Below, piece after piece: positions 35,055-44,800 of a DNA stretch of 64,000 nt. This DNA is from Bradyrhizobium cajani (GTDB taxonomy: Bacteria > Pseudomonadota > Alphaproteobacteria > Rhizobiales > Xanthobacteraceae). Position 1 is the stretch's first letter. Every line of letters starts with the position of its first letter. The notes under the pieces are model-generated. The model did not search any database and was not told the DNA's origin. It saw nothing but the letters and a program-made list of their open reading frames with translations. The position numbers and the translations under genes were made by a program. Location: the NCBI RefSeq assembly GCF_009759665.1, contig NZ_WQNE01000033.1, forward strand, positions 1 through 64,000. Direction: 5' to 3'.

Positions 35055-35795
35055 ATGCGCTTTGCCGCGATTGCCGACGTCCACGGAAACTATCTCGCGC
35101 TGGAAGCTGTGCTCGCCGACATCGGCGCGCAAGGCATCGCCGACATCGTCAATCTCGGCGACATGCTGAGCGGTCCGCTCGATGCGCGGCGGACGATCGA
35201 TATTTTGATGAAGCTCGACGCCGTGCACGTGCTCGGCAATCACGACCGCTATCTGCTCGACCGTCCGCCGGAGAAGATGGGCTCGTGGGATCGTCCCGCC
35301 CATGCGCAGCTTGATGCCGCGCAACTCGACTGGCTGCGTGCGCAGCCGATGACGCGGGTGTTCCGCGACCAGGTCTTCCTCTGCCATGCGACACCCGGCA
35401 ACGACGAGGTCTATTGGCTCGATACCGTGCATCCCGACGGCACGGTGGCGCTATCCCCGCTCGACCGCATCGAGCAACTCGCGCGAGGCATCACGCAATC
35501 CCTGATCCTCTGCGCCCACACCCATCTCGCCCGTGCCGTGCGCCTGCGCGACGGCCGGCTGATCGTCAATCCCGGCAGCGTCGGCAGCCCCGGCTATCGT
35601 GATAAGCATCCGTTCCCGCATGTGGTCGAAGCCGGCACGCCGCACGCGCGCTATGTGATCCTCGAACTGACCGATGGCGCCTGGCAGGTGACGTTCCGCC
35701 GTGTCACGTACGATCACGAGGCGATGGCCGCGCTCGCTCGGCGCAACGATCAGCCGGAATTGGCGAACGCGCTGGCGACGGGGTGGATCAAGTAG
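35055..35795 (+). CDS. Metallophosphoesterase, YfcE/MJ0936-like
   Basis: Predicted two-metal phosphodiesterase or phosphatase, 246 aa; substrate unknown. The motif series is complete: IADVHGN (D-x-H), VNLGDMLSGP (GDxxxxGP), VLGNHDR (GNHD), FLCHATP, CAHTHLAR (xHTH) and NPGSVGSPGYRD, the last typical of the YfcE-like group. The tail ends in a small helical extension (ARRNDQPELANALATGWIK). It is a separate gene after folC, ending in a palindrome shared with the convergent ligase. Confidence 0.85.
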   Translation: MRFAAIADVHGNYLALEAVLADIGAQGIADIVNLGDMLSGPLDARRTIDILMKLDAVHVLGNHDRYLLDRPPEKMGSWDRPAHAQLDAAQLDWLRAQPMTRVFRDQVFLCHATPGNDEVYWLDTVHPDGTVALSPLDRIEQLARGITQSLILCAHTHLARAVRLRDGRLIVNPGSVGSPGYRDKHPFPHVVEAGTPHARYVILELTDGAWQVTFRRVTYDHEAMAALARRNDQPELANALATGWIK

Positions 35796-35804
35796 CCGTC
35801 GCAC

Positions 35805-35841
35805 CGTAGCCCGGATTGCGCTGCGCTCCATCCGGGCTACG
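35805..35841. repeat. CGTAGCCCGGAT-family palindrome between convergent genes
   Basis: CGTAGCCCGGATTGCGCTG pairs with the right arm ending ATCCGGGCTACG; perfect outer 12 bp. It fills the gap between the phosphoesterase stop (35795) and the ligase stop (35843), so it probably ends both transcripts. Confidence 0.75.
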
Positions 35842-35842
35842 C

Positions 35843-36988
35843 TCACTTCGACAGCTTCATCGGATCGGCCACCTTCTGCTTCAGTTGCTCGAAGCGGCAT
35901 TGCCGCGGCGCCTTGTCGGGACGCCAGCGCAGGATCGAGGTGCCGTGGCGAAAGCGCGCGCCGCTGAAATGGTCGTAGCAGACCTCGATCACCAGCTTCG
36001 ACTTGAGCGGGCACCATTTTGCCGAGCGCTCGGTCGACCAGCGGCTGGGCCCGCCCGGCGCGTTGCCGGTGAAGCCGGGCCCCCCGATCAGCGCCTCCAA
36101 TCGGTCGGTCAGACCAGGTTTCTCTTCGGCCTTGATCGCCGAGGTGAAGCCGACATGGTGCAGCAGGCCCTCATCGTCATAGAGCCCGAGCAGCAGCGAG
36201 CCGACCACCTTGCGGCCGGCCAGCCTGTTGGTGGCATAGCGGAAGCCTCCGACGACGCAGTCGGCGCTGCGAAACTTCTTGATCTTCTGCATGCCGTCGC
36301 GCGTTCCGGCCTGGTAGGGCAGGTCGATGCGCTTGGCGATGACGCCATCCGATCCGCCGCCGGACTGTGCCAGCCATTTCTTCGCGGTGGCGTAGCTCGA
36401 CGTCACCGGAGACAGGCGGAACGTGCCGCCTTTCAGGTTGACCTTCGCAAAGGCCTCCAGTGCCGGCCGTCGCTCGCTCAGCGGCCTCCTGGCAAGCTGC
36501 TTCTCCTTCGCCGACGCAAGCAGGTCGAAGGTGAGATAGAGCGCCGGCGTCTCCTGCGAAAGCTTGTTCACGCGGCTTGCCGCCGGGTGAATCCGCTGCA
36601 GGAGCGCGTCGAAGGAAAAGCCCTTGCCGTGCGGCACGACGATCTCCCCGTCGAGCGTGAACCGATCCGTCTTGAGCTTCAACGCAGCGGTGACGATCTC
36701 GGGGAAATAGCGCGAAAGATCCTCGCCGGATTTGGAGCGAAGATCGACGCGGTTGCCGTCGCGTGACAGCAGGCAACGAAAGCCATCCCATTTCGGCTCG
36801 TACTGCCACATCTCGCCGCGCGGAATCGCCTCGACGGAGCGCGCCTCCATCGCGGCAGGCGCGGCACTTTTTCGGTGGGATTTTGAGGGAGGAGCAGGCA
36901 CGGCGCGAAGCTCTTCAGCGATGAGGCTTATCATCTCAACGCGGCCGGCTGCCGAATGCTCCGTTGGCTCGACCGGCTTGACAGCCAT
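35843..36988 (-). CDS. ATP-dependent DNA ligase (LigC/LigD-ligase type)
   Basis: Seals DNA nicks using ATP, as in bacterial end-joining or stationary-phase repair. About 381 aa from the ATG at 36988; starts at 37009 and 36934 are also possible. Adenylation domain: motif I YEPKWDGFRCLL with the AMP-accepting Lys, FTLDGEIVV (III), YLTFDLLA (IIIa), SDGVIAKR (IV) and KIKKFRSADCVVGGF (V). An OB domain follows (SLLLGLYDDEGLLHHVGFTS). It has no Ku, polymerase or nuclease domain and none are adjacent. The N-terminus before motif I is short and unusual for LigC. Confidence 0.85.
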   Translation of the reverse strand: MAVKPVEPTEHSAAGRVEMISLIAEELRAVPAPPSKSHRKSAAPAAMEARSVEAIPRGEMWQYEPKWDGFRCLLSRDGNRVDLRSKSGEDLSRYFPEIVTAALKLKTDRFTLDGEIVVPHGKGFSFDALLQRIHPAASRVNKLSQETPALYLTFDLLASAKEKQLARRPLSERRPALEAFAKVNLKGGTFRLSPVTSSYATAKKWLAQSGGGSDGVIAKRIDLPYQAGTRDGMQKIKKFRSADCVVGGFRYATNRLAGRKVVGSLLLGLYDDEGLLHHVGFTSAIKAEEKPGLTDRLEALIGGPGFTGNAPGGPSRWSTERSAKWCPLKSKLVIEVCYDHFSGARFRHGTSILRWRPDKAPRQCRFEQLKQKVADPMKLSK

Positions 36989-37034
36989 ATGCGCGCCCAC
37001 GGTAAGCATCTCCCATCAACAGGAGGCGTGAGCC

Positions 37035-37463
37035 ATGAATCGCGAAGAATCCTGGCAGGGGCAATACGCGATCGAGACGTCCGCAACCGTGGACGCCATC
37101 TGGCGCATTTTCCGCGATGTCGCTGGCTGGAAAGCCTGGAACGCAGGCATCGAGCAGATCGACATTGAAGGACCGTTCTCCGCCGGGACTTGGTTCACGA
37201 TGAAGCCTCCCGGTGAGGAAACGTTGCGCTCGCAACTGGTCGAGGTCCGCGAGAACGAGTGCTTCGTGGACGAAACACGGCTCGGGAGTCTCGTCATCAC
37301 CGTCGCCCACCAAATCGAGCGGCTCGGGCCGACGCGTACGCGCATAATTTACGCCGTCGATGCCCGCGGACCCCAGGCGTCCGAGATCGGTCCCGCTGTT
37401 GCGTCAGACTTTCCCGATGTTCTCGCCAGTCTCGCTAATCTCGCTGAAGCCCACGACAAATGA
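37035..37463 (+). CDS. SRPBCC-family (polyketide cyclase/START-like) protein
   Basis: Small hydrophobic-ligand-binding fold, 142 aa, function unknown. Typical start: IETSATVDAIWRIFRDVAGW followed by KAWNAGIEQIDIEGPFSAGT, then LVEVRENECFVDETRLG and a long C-terminal helix (DFPDVLASLANLAEAHDK). AGGAGG lies nine bases before the ATG, a strong ribosome site. It is divergent from the ligase and convergent with trxA, with a shared terminator. Confidence 0.8.
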   Translation: MNREESWQGQYAIETSATVDAIWRIFRDVAGWKAWNAGIEQIDIEGPFSAGTWFTMKPPGEETLRSQLVEVRENECFVDETRLGSLVITVAHQIERLGPTRTRIIYAVDARGPQASEIGPAVASDFPDVLASLANLAEAHDK

Positions 37464-37464
37464 A

Positions 37465-37489
37465 AACGGCCGGCGAAGCGCCGGCCGTT
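37465..37489. terminator. Bidirectional terminator between SRPBCC gene and trxA
   Basis: Perfect 11-bp stem AACGGCCGGCG / CGCCGGCCGTT with an AAG loop, flanked by A-rich and T-rich bases. It sits between two convergent stops. Confidence 0.85.
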
Positions 37490-37514
37490 GTCGAAAAAAT
37501 CCTAACTCAACGGA

Positions 37515-37835
37515 TCAGACCGCGGAGGTGATCCACTGCTGCAGCTTCGCCTTCGGCGCCGCGCCGACCTGGCGGGAGGCCATCTCGCCGCCCTTGAAGA
37601 TCATCAGGGTCGGGATCGACATCACACCGTACTTCGACGCGGTCTTCGGGCTCTCGTCGACGTTGAGCTTCACGATCTTGACCTTGTCGCCCATCGCGCC
37701 GGCGATCTCGTCGAGGGCGGGGGCGATCATGCGGCAGGGGCCGCACCATTCGGCCCAGAAATCGACGACCACGGGGCCGTTCGCCTTGAGCACTTCGGCT
37801 TCGAAATCGGCGTCGGAAACCTTGCTAACGGCCAT
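37515..37835 (-). CDS. trxA: Thioredoxin
   Basis: Cytosolic dithiol reductase, 106 aa, standard length. Active site WCGPC (Cys31, Cys34) in VVDFWAEWCGPCRMIAPALD, then KLNVDESPKTASKYGVMSIP with the cis-Pro, and TLMIFKGGEMASRQVGA. It is the last gene in the addB-addA-trxA run, 69 bp after addA. Confidence 0.96.
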   Translation of the reverse strand: MAVSKVSDADFEAEVLKANGPVVVDFWAEWCGPCRMIAPALDEIAGAMGDKVKIVKLNVDESPKTASKYGVMSIPTLMIFKGGEMASRQVGAAPKAKLQQWITSAV

Positions 37836-37904
37836 TGGAGTACCTCACTCGGTTGAAAGAGAATCGGCGCGACCTGGAATCGCGCCCGGGATCATGGCGT
37901 CAAC

Positions 37905-40900
37905 CTATGAACGGCCCCTTGCCGGGTCAAGGACGCTCACACTGAGATGAAGGGATGCCAGCGCCGCGTCCAGCGCGGGGGCTGAAATCTCCATATATTC
38001 AAGGGTCTCGGTCCAGAGCAGCACGGCCCGGACCGGCTTTTGGGGATAAAGGCGCGATAGCACCGCCCGGTACAGCGCAAGCTGGCGGACATAGGTGGCG
38101 GGCGCCTCGGCGGCGCTCCTGGGCGCCGCCTGGTTGGTCTTGAAATCGACGATCAGAACCTCATCCGGACGAACGACGAGCCGGTCGATCTGCCCGGAAA
38201 CCAGCGCCGGGGTGCGGCCCGGCCGCTCCAGCCTGCCGGCGATCGCGACCTCGGCCCGGCTGCCGGCTGCAAAGACCGCTGCGAAGCGCGGCTCGCTGAT
38301 CAAGGCGAGCACCTTGTCGGCCAGGGCGGTGCGATCGACCTCCGGCCAGTCCGAGGCATTGCGCGTCATGAAGCCGAGCGCGGCCTCGCGCCGGCGCTCG
38401 GTGGGGATGTCGGGGAGAGATTGCAGCAGCCGGTGCACCAGCGTGCCGCGTTGCAGTGCGAGGGCGCGGGACTGGACCGATTCGCCCGTTCGGACCGCGC
38501 GGCGGCCTTCTTCGGCCGACTGGCCGGAGGGACGCACCGGATCGTCGTCCATGGTCTCGCGCGGCGCCGGAGTCCGCAGCCAGTCGGGCAGGGTAACCGT
38601 CTGATCCACGGATCTGGCGGGCGTACCGAGCGCTGCGACATCCTCGGGCCGGGCGAACCGCGTCACCTTGCCGAGCGGCGTCTCGATGATCTGCTTGTCC
38701 AGGCCCGAGCCGGCGAGCCCGGTGTCGACGAGGTCGTACCAGCTCTGCTTGCGGACGGTTTTCATGTTGCCGGGCATGCAGCCGCCGACGACCAGCCGGT
38801 CGGCGGCGCGCGTCATCGCGACATAGAGCAGGCGGCGGTATTCGTCCTCGGTCTCCTCCAGCATCGCCTTGCGTGCCTCGATCACGGGCGTTGGATCGTC
38901 CGCCTTGCGGCCGGCCCAGACCACCACCTCGCCGCCATTGCCGCGCGGGACGTGGATCAAGCGCAGCCGCTGCGAGTCCGCGGGCGATGACGTGGTGTCG
39001 ACCATGAACACGACCGACGCCTCCAGGCCCTTGGCGCCGTGCACGGTCATCACCCGCACCTCGTCGCGCGAGATCTCCATGTCGCGCTTCACCTCGGTGT
39101 CGGCCGAGCGCAGCCAGGCCATGAAGCCTTGCAGCGAAGCCGGCGCCTTGCGTTCGTAGTTCAGCGCCAGCTCCAGGAACTCGTCGAGCGCGTCGTTGGC
39201 CTCGTGGCCGAGGCGGCGCAGGATGCGCGCGCGGCCGCCGTCGCCGCCGAGTAGCCAGGCATAGAACGCGAACGGCGTCTCCTCGCGCGCCCGCATCTCG
39301 CAGGCTTCCAGGCGGCGCAATGCCGTGGCGAACTTCTCGCTTGTGGACGCATGCTCGCCGAGCGCACGGCGCAGCGATCCCTTGCGACCATGAGCAAGCT
39401 GGAACAGGTCGTCGTCATCGAGCCCGAACAGCGGGCTCTTCAGTGCCACCGCGAGCGCGAGATCGTCCTGCGGCAGCAGCAGCGCATCGGCGAGATTCAT
39501 CAGGTCGATGATGCCGATGTGCTCGGTGAGCTTGAGGCGGTCGGCGCCGGCCACCGGCACGTTGGCGTGCTTCAGCGCCTGGATCACGGCGTCGAAGGCA
39601 TTGCCGCGCCGGCGCACCAGGATCAGCATGTCGCCATAGCGCAGCGGCCGGCGCTCGCCCGCGTGCCCCGTCAGCGTGCCGATCTCCACCAGCCGCTTGA
39701 TCTCGGTCTGGATGCGGCGGGCGAGCTTGACCTCCGGACTGGTCGCGGCAACGCCGTCGAACGGCGCGCGCCAGCCTTCGATCTCCTGCCGGTCGTCAGC
39801 TTCCGCAAGATCCCACAGCTCGATCACGCTGGGACCGGCATCGGCGAGCGCGTTGTGCAGGGGATGGCCGATGTCGATCGAATGGATGCTCTTGTAGATC
39901 TGGGGATCGCGGAAGACGTGGTCGACCGAGTGCAGGATCGCCGCGCCCGAGCGGAACGAATAGGTGAAGGCGACCGGATCGAACTTCAGCCCGGCCGCGG
40001 TGAACTTGCGGTCTAGCTCCCGCTTGCGCGCGTCGAATTCGTGCGGGTCAGCGCCCTGGAACGAGAAGATCGACTGCTTCTCGTCGCCCACCGCGAAGAC
40101 GGTGCGGTTCAGCCCCTCGCGCGCGCCTTCGCCGGCCGTGAACTCCGAGATGATGTGCGCGACGATGTCCCATTGCCGCGGGCTCGTATCCTGGGCCTCG
40201 TCGATCAGGACGTGATCGACGCCACGGTCGAGCTTGTAATGCACCCAGCCCGAGGAGACGCGGTTGAGCATCGCCAGCGTCTTGTCGATGAGATCGTCGT
40301 AGTCGAGCAGGCCGCGTTCCTGCTTCTCGCGGCGGTAGTTCGTGGCGGCAGCGGTGGCGATATGCAGCAGGGCCGCGGTGCGATCACGGACCGTCACCGC
40401 GCGACGCTTTTCGATCAGCTCCGCGAGGCGCTGCGCCTCGGCCTCGAACAGGCGCGCAACGGACGGATTATGATCGCAAAACTTCCTGGTCAGCACCGCC
40501 TTGCGCGGCAGCTTGTCGTCGGTGAGGAAGACGCCGAGATAGGCATCGACCTGGTCGCTGCCGGAAAACACCTTCGCGGCGCGCAGGCGCCCCGCCTGGT
40601 CGTTGTCCGACTTGCTGCCGTCCTCCAGCGCAAAGGCGATATCGTCCCAGCGCGATCGTGGCAGGAAGGGGCCGTCGAGAATCGCGTTCTCGACATCCTC
40701 GATGCGGTCGCCCGCGTCCACGCCCAACACAGACGCCATCTGTTCGACCGCCGCCCCGGCGTTGCCGGCTTCGTCGGTCCACGCCATGAAATGGTCGCGG
40801 CTCAGGCACGCCTCACGCACGACCTCCTTGAAGGTGACGTCGGCGGCGCTGGCCATCGCGGTCAGCAGCGCGCGCCCCGTGACGCTCTCCGGATCGCGCG

Positions 40901-41417
40901 CGGCGTCCAGCAGCACCTTCAGATTGGCGCGCTCCATCATGTCGGTCTGGTCGCGCTCGTCGATCACGGCGAAGCGCGCGGGCACGTTGGCCTCGAACGG
41001 AAATTGCTGGAGCAGGCGGGTGCACAGCGCATGGATGGTCTGCACCTTGAGCCCGCCCGGTGTCTCCAGCGCACAGGCGAACAGCTTTCGCGCCTCGCGC
41101 CGCAGCTTTGCGCCGGGATGCGGGATGCCGACCGCGCGGATCGCGGCATCGAGCCCGGTATCGTCGAGCGTGACCCAATGACCGAGCGTGGTGAACACGC
41201 GTTCGGCCATGTTGGCGGCGGCGGCCTTGGTGAAGGTGATGCAGAGGATCTTTTCCGGCGGCACCCCCGACAGCAGCAGGCGGATCACGCGCTGCACCAG
41301 CACATGGGTCTTGCCTGAGCCGGCATTGGCCGACACGAAGGCCGACGCAGTCGGATCCGACGCGCGGGCCTGCCGCGCGCGCACCTCGTCGGGGATGGGG
41401 CGCGGCAGCTTCACCAT
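37905..41417 (-). CDS. addA: Double-strand break repair helicase-nuclease AddA
   Basis: UvrD-like helicase with a RecB-type nuclease; with AddB it resects double-strand breaks for RecA. 1170 aa from the ATG at 41417 (MVKLPRPIPDEVRARQA), overlapping the addB stop by seven bases. Motifs: Walker A SANAGSGKTHVLVQR, Walker B DHVLIDEAQDTSPRQWDI, IFSFQGADP, VRVMTVHGAKGLEASVVF, RLLYVAMTRAADRL, and the C-terminal nuclease motif VLIVDFKTNQ. It functions as a heterodimer and replaces RecBCD in this group. Confidence 0.95.
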   Translation of the reverse strand: MVKLPRPIPDEVRARQARASDPTASAFVSANAGSGKTHVLVQRVIRLLLSGVPPEKILCITFTKAAAANMAERVFTTLGHWVTLDDTGLDAAIRAVGIPHPGAKLRREARKLFACALETPGGLKVQTIHALCTRLLQQFPFEANVPARFAVIDERDQTDMMERANLKVLLDAARDPESVTGRALLTAMASAADVTFKEVVREACLSRDHFMAWTDEAGNAGAAVEQMASVLGVDAGDRIEDVENAILDGPFLPRSRWDDIAFALEDGSKSDNDQAGRLRAAKVFSGSDQVDAYLGVFLTDDKLPRKAVLTRKFCDHNPSVARLFEAEAQRLAELIEKRRAVTVRDRTAALLHIATAAATNYRREKQERGLLDYDDLIDKTLAMLNRVSSGWVHYKLDRGVDHVLIDEAQDTSPRQWDIVAHIISEFTAGEGAREGLNRTVFAVGDEKQSIFSFQGADPHEFDARKRELDRKFTAAGLKFDPVAFTYSFRSGAAILHSVDHVFRDPQIYKSIHSIDIGHPLHNALADAGPSVIELWDLAEADDRQEIEGWRAPFDGVAATSPEVKLARRIQTEIKRLVEIGTLTGHAGERRPLRYGDMLILVRRRGNAFDAVIQALKHANVPVAGADRLKLTEHIGIIDLMNLADALLLPQDDLALAVALKSPLFGLDDDDLFQLAHGRKGSLRRALGEHASTSEKFATALRRLEACEMRAREETPFAFYAWLLGGDGGRARILRRLGHEANDALDEFLELALNYERKAPASLQGFMAWLRSADTEVKRDMEISRDEVRVMTVHGAKGLEASVVFMVDTTSSPADSQRLRLIHVPRGNGGEVVVWAGRKADDPTPVIEARKAMLEETEDEYRRLLYVAMTRAADRLVVGGCMPGNMKTVRKQSWYDLVDTGLAGSGLDKQIIETPLGKVTRFARPEDVAALGTPARSVDQTVTLPDWLRTPAPRETMDDDPVRPSGQSAEEGRRAVRTGESVQSRALALQRGTLVHRLLQSLPDIPTERRREAALGFMTRNASDWPEVDRTALADKVLALISEPRFAAVFAAGSRAEVAIAGRLERPGRTPALVSGQIDRLVVRPDEVLIVDFKTNQAAPRSAAEAPATYVRQLALYRAVLSRLYPQKPVRAVLLWTETLEYMEISAPALDAALASLHLSVSVLDPARGRS

Positions 41418-44400
41418 TCCTCGATCCCCAAACCGCCGGCCGCCGACCATTCCTTGATCCGGGCGAGATCGTCATAGGCACCGTAGCGGTTCGTCCACAT
41501 CGGCAGGTTCAGCGAGGTATAGGGTTGATTCTCGTCCTCGAAGGCGCGGATCAGTGCCTCCAGCTTGGCTCTCGCTTCGGCGGCCGCCGTGTCGGGCGGC
41601 TGTGCCGCGTCGCTCGGCCTGACCTTGAGCTCGAGGATGCGCTCCTCGCCCGGCGGATTGTTGCCGCTGAGGCGGACATAGACGAGCTGGCTCACGGACG
41701 TGCCGGCGTCGATATCGGGAAAGCCCCCCTCGCGCAGGATCGCGGCTTCCAGCGTGAGCTGCGGCGACAGGCCCATGCGGACCTGCTTGCCGGTCGGCGG
41801 CTGCCCGGTCTTGTAGTCGAGGATGGCATAGCTGCCGCCCTGGCGCCGCTCGATGCGGTCGGCGCGCGCTGAGAGATAGAAAGTGCGCGCATTGTCGAGG
41901 GGGATCGAGATCTCGCCGCGGGTCTCCGCGGTGATCGCCTCGATCACATCGCGCCGCGCCGTCTCCCATTCGCCGAACCAGCGCGCGATGCGCTGGAAGC
42001 GCGGCCACCACAGCGCTCGCGCCTCGGGACGCTCCATCAGCGGCGCAAAATACTTTTCGCCGATCGCGCGCAGGACGCGCGCGGGATCGTCGGGCAGATG
42101 CGTCGCATAGGTCTCAGTGAATTCACCGAGCGCATCATGGATCGCCGAGCCGCGATCGGCGGCCGAGAGCGGCATGTCGACGGGATCGAGCGCATCGAGC
42201 CGCAAAATATGTTTGGCGTAGATCGTGTAGGGATCGCGCAGCCAGTCCTCGATCGCGGTGACGGACATCTTGAGCGGCCGCGTCGCGCGCGGCGGCCGCG
42301 GCTCCGGCTGCTTGATCGGCCTGACTTCGTCGGGCTGGTCCAGCGCGCCGGCGAACTGCACGTATTTCTCGCCGGCGCGCTTTGCGGCCTTCCAGTGATC
42401 GTCGCCAGCAACAGCCTCCAACCGGTGCAGGAAACGCGAAGCCACCGCTGGCGCGCCGCCGGCTTTGGCGGAATGGGTGAGGATGACCTCGCCGCCGCCG
42501 AGCAGTTGCGCGAAGTCGTGCGCGGAGAGGCCGATGCGGCGTTCCGGCAGATCGAGGCCGAGTTCGTGCCGCATCGGCCGGCTGAGCCAGGGATCGATGC
42601 GCGGCGCCGGCGGCCAGACGCCCTCGATCAAGCCGCCGACAATGATACGGTCGGCCTGCATCAGGCGCGATTCCAGCGGGCCGTAGATCTGGAGCCGTGC
42701 ACCGGGCTTGTCCGGCCGGCGTACCGCGCGATCGCTGAACGCGGTCTGGAAGACGTCGGGATAGTCGGGCAGCGGCACCATCAATCCGCTGGTCGTGCCG
42801 CCGCGCAGGAGGTCATCGAAGGCGCTGGCGAGTGCGAGGCCTTCGCGTTCCTCGAAGGCGAGCGAGATACCCTGCTCGTCGCGCGACAGCTCGATCATGG
42901 TCTCGCGATGCCGGTGCGCGAGCTCGGCAAAGTCATAAGGCTTTGAAGAGGCCAGGCTCTCGATCGGCGCCAAGGCTTGTCGCAAGGCATCGATCAGCGC
43001 CTGGATGCGATCGAGATCCTCAGCCTTCAGGCGCGCGCGTGGCTCGGCCTTATGGAGCGCCGAGACCTCGTTGCGCCACAGCTTCGCCAGCTCCTCGCGA
43101 AAGCGATTGAATTCGCGCAAGAGGCCGGCCGTGCCTGCGGGTGGACGTGTGCCGCGCAAGACCGCGAGCTCGAGTCCCTCGATCGCCGCCTTCCATGCGC
43201 CAGGCGGCCGGCCGAGCCGGCACAGCGGGTGTTTCAGCATCGCCAAGAGCGTCGGCGGTTCCAGGCCCTTGGTCGCAGCCTCGGCGGCGAGGCGCGCAAA
43301 GACGCCGGCAGAGGTTTCCATCAGGACGTCGCCGCCGGAATCGTCGAACGCGAGATCCCATCGGGTCAGCGCAGCCATCACCCGCCGCGCCAGCGCGCGG
43401 TCCGGCGTCACCAGCGCCGCCGACTTGTCGAGATGCCGCGCTTCGCGCATCGCAATGGCGATCGCGAGCGCTTCCATTTCGGGGTTGGGGGCTTCGACGA
43501 CGGCGAGATTGTTCATGCCGCCCGCGATCTTCGCGGCGACATCCGGCTGCTTCAGACGGTCGTACCAAACTTCCGTCTTGGCCGAGGGCCGCATCGATTC
43601 GGACGCGAGCAGATCGCGACCGCCTCCCGCCGGCGGCTGGAGGATGTCGACGTCGCTGCGCTTGATGCCAAAGCGATCCAGCAGCGCATGCATGGCATAT
43701 TGCGGATGGTTCGATGCCGGATGCTCTACGAATTTGCCGAGCGAATCGCGGACGCCGCCGATCGTGCGCCAGGCGTCCTCGTCGAGATCGGTGTCGAGCC
43801 CCGGCAGCACGACGGCGCCATGCGGCAGCGCGGCGACAGCATGGAGGAATTTTGCGGTGGCCGGCATCGAGCCGGTCGAGCCGGCCGCGATCACCGGGCC
43901 GTGGGGGTGCGCGGTCAGGCGCCTGGCTTCCGCCGCGATCAGGAGATCGCGCCGTGCCGCGGGCTCGATCCGGTTGATCTCGGCGAGATGGCCCGGCCAG
44001 GCGATGCGGGCGATGCGCAGGAATTCGAGCGAGTGCTGCCAGTAGCGGTCGAGCTGGTCCGGCACGAGCCCATCGAGCGCGCTCCAGTCGACACCGCGCG
44101 TGACCATGTCGTCGATCAGGCGGGCGAGATCGGAAGCCAGGGCCAGCGTCGAAGCGGGGCCGCCGACCACCAGCGGGGACAGCACCGGGCCCTTGGCCCA
44201 GGCGGCGACGAGCTGCGCCAGCGTCAGCCGCCGTTCGAGCTCGCCGAGCCGTGGCGGAATGTCGAGCGGCGTTGCGCCGGAGAACTGCTCACCCTCGTCG
44301 GCGAAGGCGAGCTCATCCTCGTCGATGTCGCCGAGCGCGACGATGCGCGGCAGCACCACCGCATCCGCCTGCATCTCATCGAGGAAAATCTCGCGAACCA

Positions 44401-44557
44401 TGCGCATCGCGCGTCGGGTCGGCAGGTACAGCGTCGCGTCCGCAAGCCGCGCCGGTTCCTTGCGCGCCTCGAACCCGTCGACGAGCCGGCCATCGAGCAG
44501 GCTCGAGACCACCGTGCGCAGGAACGGAACTGAGATCGGAACGCTGAAAACGCGCAT
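41411..44557 (-). CDS. addB: Double-strand break repair protein AddB
   Basis: Partner of AddA with an inactive helicase-like body and a second nuclease domain. 1048 aa. N-terminal FSVPISVPFLRTVVSSLLDG; PAADs: the Walker-like loop is replaced by AGSTGSMPATAKFLHAVAAL, as in alphaproteobacterial AddB. C-terminal nuclease residues are in YAILDYKTGQPPTGKQVRMG. The four-cysteine iron-sulfur pattern of Gram-positive AddB is not present. It starts 243 bp after murU. Confidence 0.93.
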   Translation of the reverse strand: MRVFSVPISVPFLRTVVSSLLDGRLVDGFEARKEPARLADATLYLPTRRAMRMVREIFLDEMQADAVVLPRIVALGDIDEDELAFADEGEQFSGATPLDIPPRLGELERRLTLAQLVAAWAKGPVLSPLVVGGPASTLALASDLARLIDDMVTRGVDWSALDGLVPDQLDRYWQHSLEFLRIARIAWPGHLAEINRIEPAARRDLLIAAEARRLTAHPHGPVIAAGSTGSMPATAKFLHAVAALPHGAVVLPGLDTDLDEDAWRTIGGVRDSLGKFVEHPASNHPQYAMHALLDRFGIKRSDVDILQPPAGGGRDLLASESMRPSAKTEVWYDRLKQPDVAAKIAGGMNNLAVVEAPNPEMEALAIAIAMREARHLDKSAALVTPDRALARRVMAALTRWDLAFDDSGGDVLMETSAGVFARLAAEAATKGLEPPTLLAMLKHPLCRLGRPPGAWKAAIEGLELAVLRGTRPPAGTAGLLREFNRFREELAKLWRNEVSALHKAEPRARLKAEDLDRIQALIDALRQALAPIESLASSKPYDFAELAHRHRETMIELSRDEQGISLAFEEREGLALASAFDDLLRGGTTSGLMVPLPDYPDVFQTAFSDRAVRRPDKPGARLQIYGPLESRLMQADRIIVGGLIEGVWPPAPRIDPWLSRPMRHELGLDLPERRIGLSAHDFAQLLGGGEVILTHSAKAGGAPAVASRFLHRLEAVAGDDHWKAAKRAGEKYVQFAGALDQPDEVRPIKQPEPRPPRATRPLKMSVTAIEDWLRDPYTIYAKHILRLDALDPVDMPLSAADRGSAIHDALGEFTETYATHLPDDPARVLRAIGEKYFAPLMERPEARALWWPRFQRIARWFGEWETARRDVIEAITAETRGEISIPLDNARTFYLSARADRIERRQGGSYAILDYKTGQPPTGKQVRMGLSPQLTLEAAILREGGFPDIDAGTSVSQLVYVRLSGNNPPGEERILELKVRPSDAAQPPDTAAAEARAKLEALIRAFEDENQPYTSLNLPMWTNRYGAYDDLARIKEWSAAGGLGIEEW

Positions 44558-44674
44558 GGGCTGCCTGATTCGGGAATCAGGGCAATATAGGCAGGCGGAC
44601 TCAAATGGTCATGTGGCGGGACGGGGTCTTCCCCGCTGTTCGTCACCCTACGGCACCGTTCGCCAGGCCGGACA

Positions 44675-44781
44675 GGTGTCATCATCCGCGAAGGCGGATG
44701 ATCCAGTATTCCAGAGGCGGTCGTTGTCTAACCGAGAGGCTGCGGCGTACTGGATGCCCCGCCTTCGCGGGGCATGACACC
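44675..44781. repeat. 107-bp palindromic repeat with GGTGTCAT ends
   Basis: Outer arms GGTGTCAT / ATGACACC, with inner hairpins ATCATCCGCG-AAGG-CGGATGAT and GCCCCGCCTTCGCGGGGC and complementary ATCCAGTA/TACTGGAT. It lies between murU and addB (which are 243 bp apart) and folds into a cruciform-like structure. I see one copy in this window. Confidence 0.65.
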
Positions 44782-44800
44782 GGTGCGGGTGGCCAAGTCC

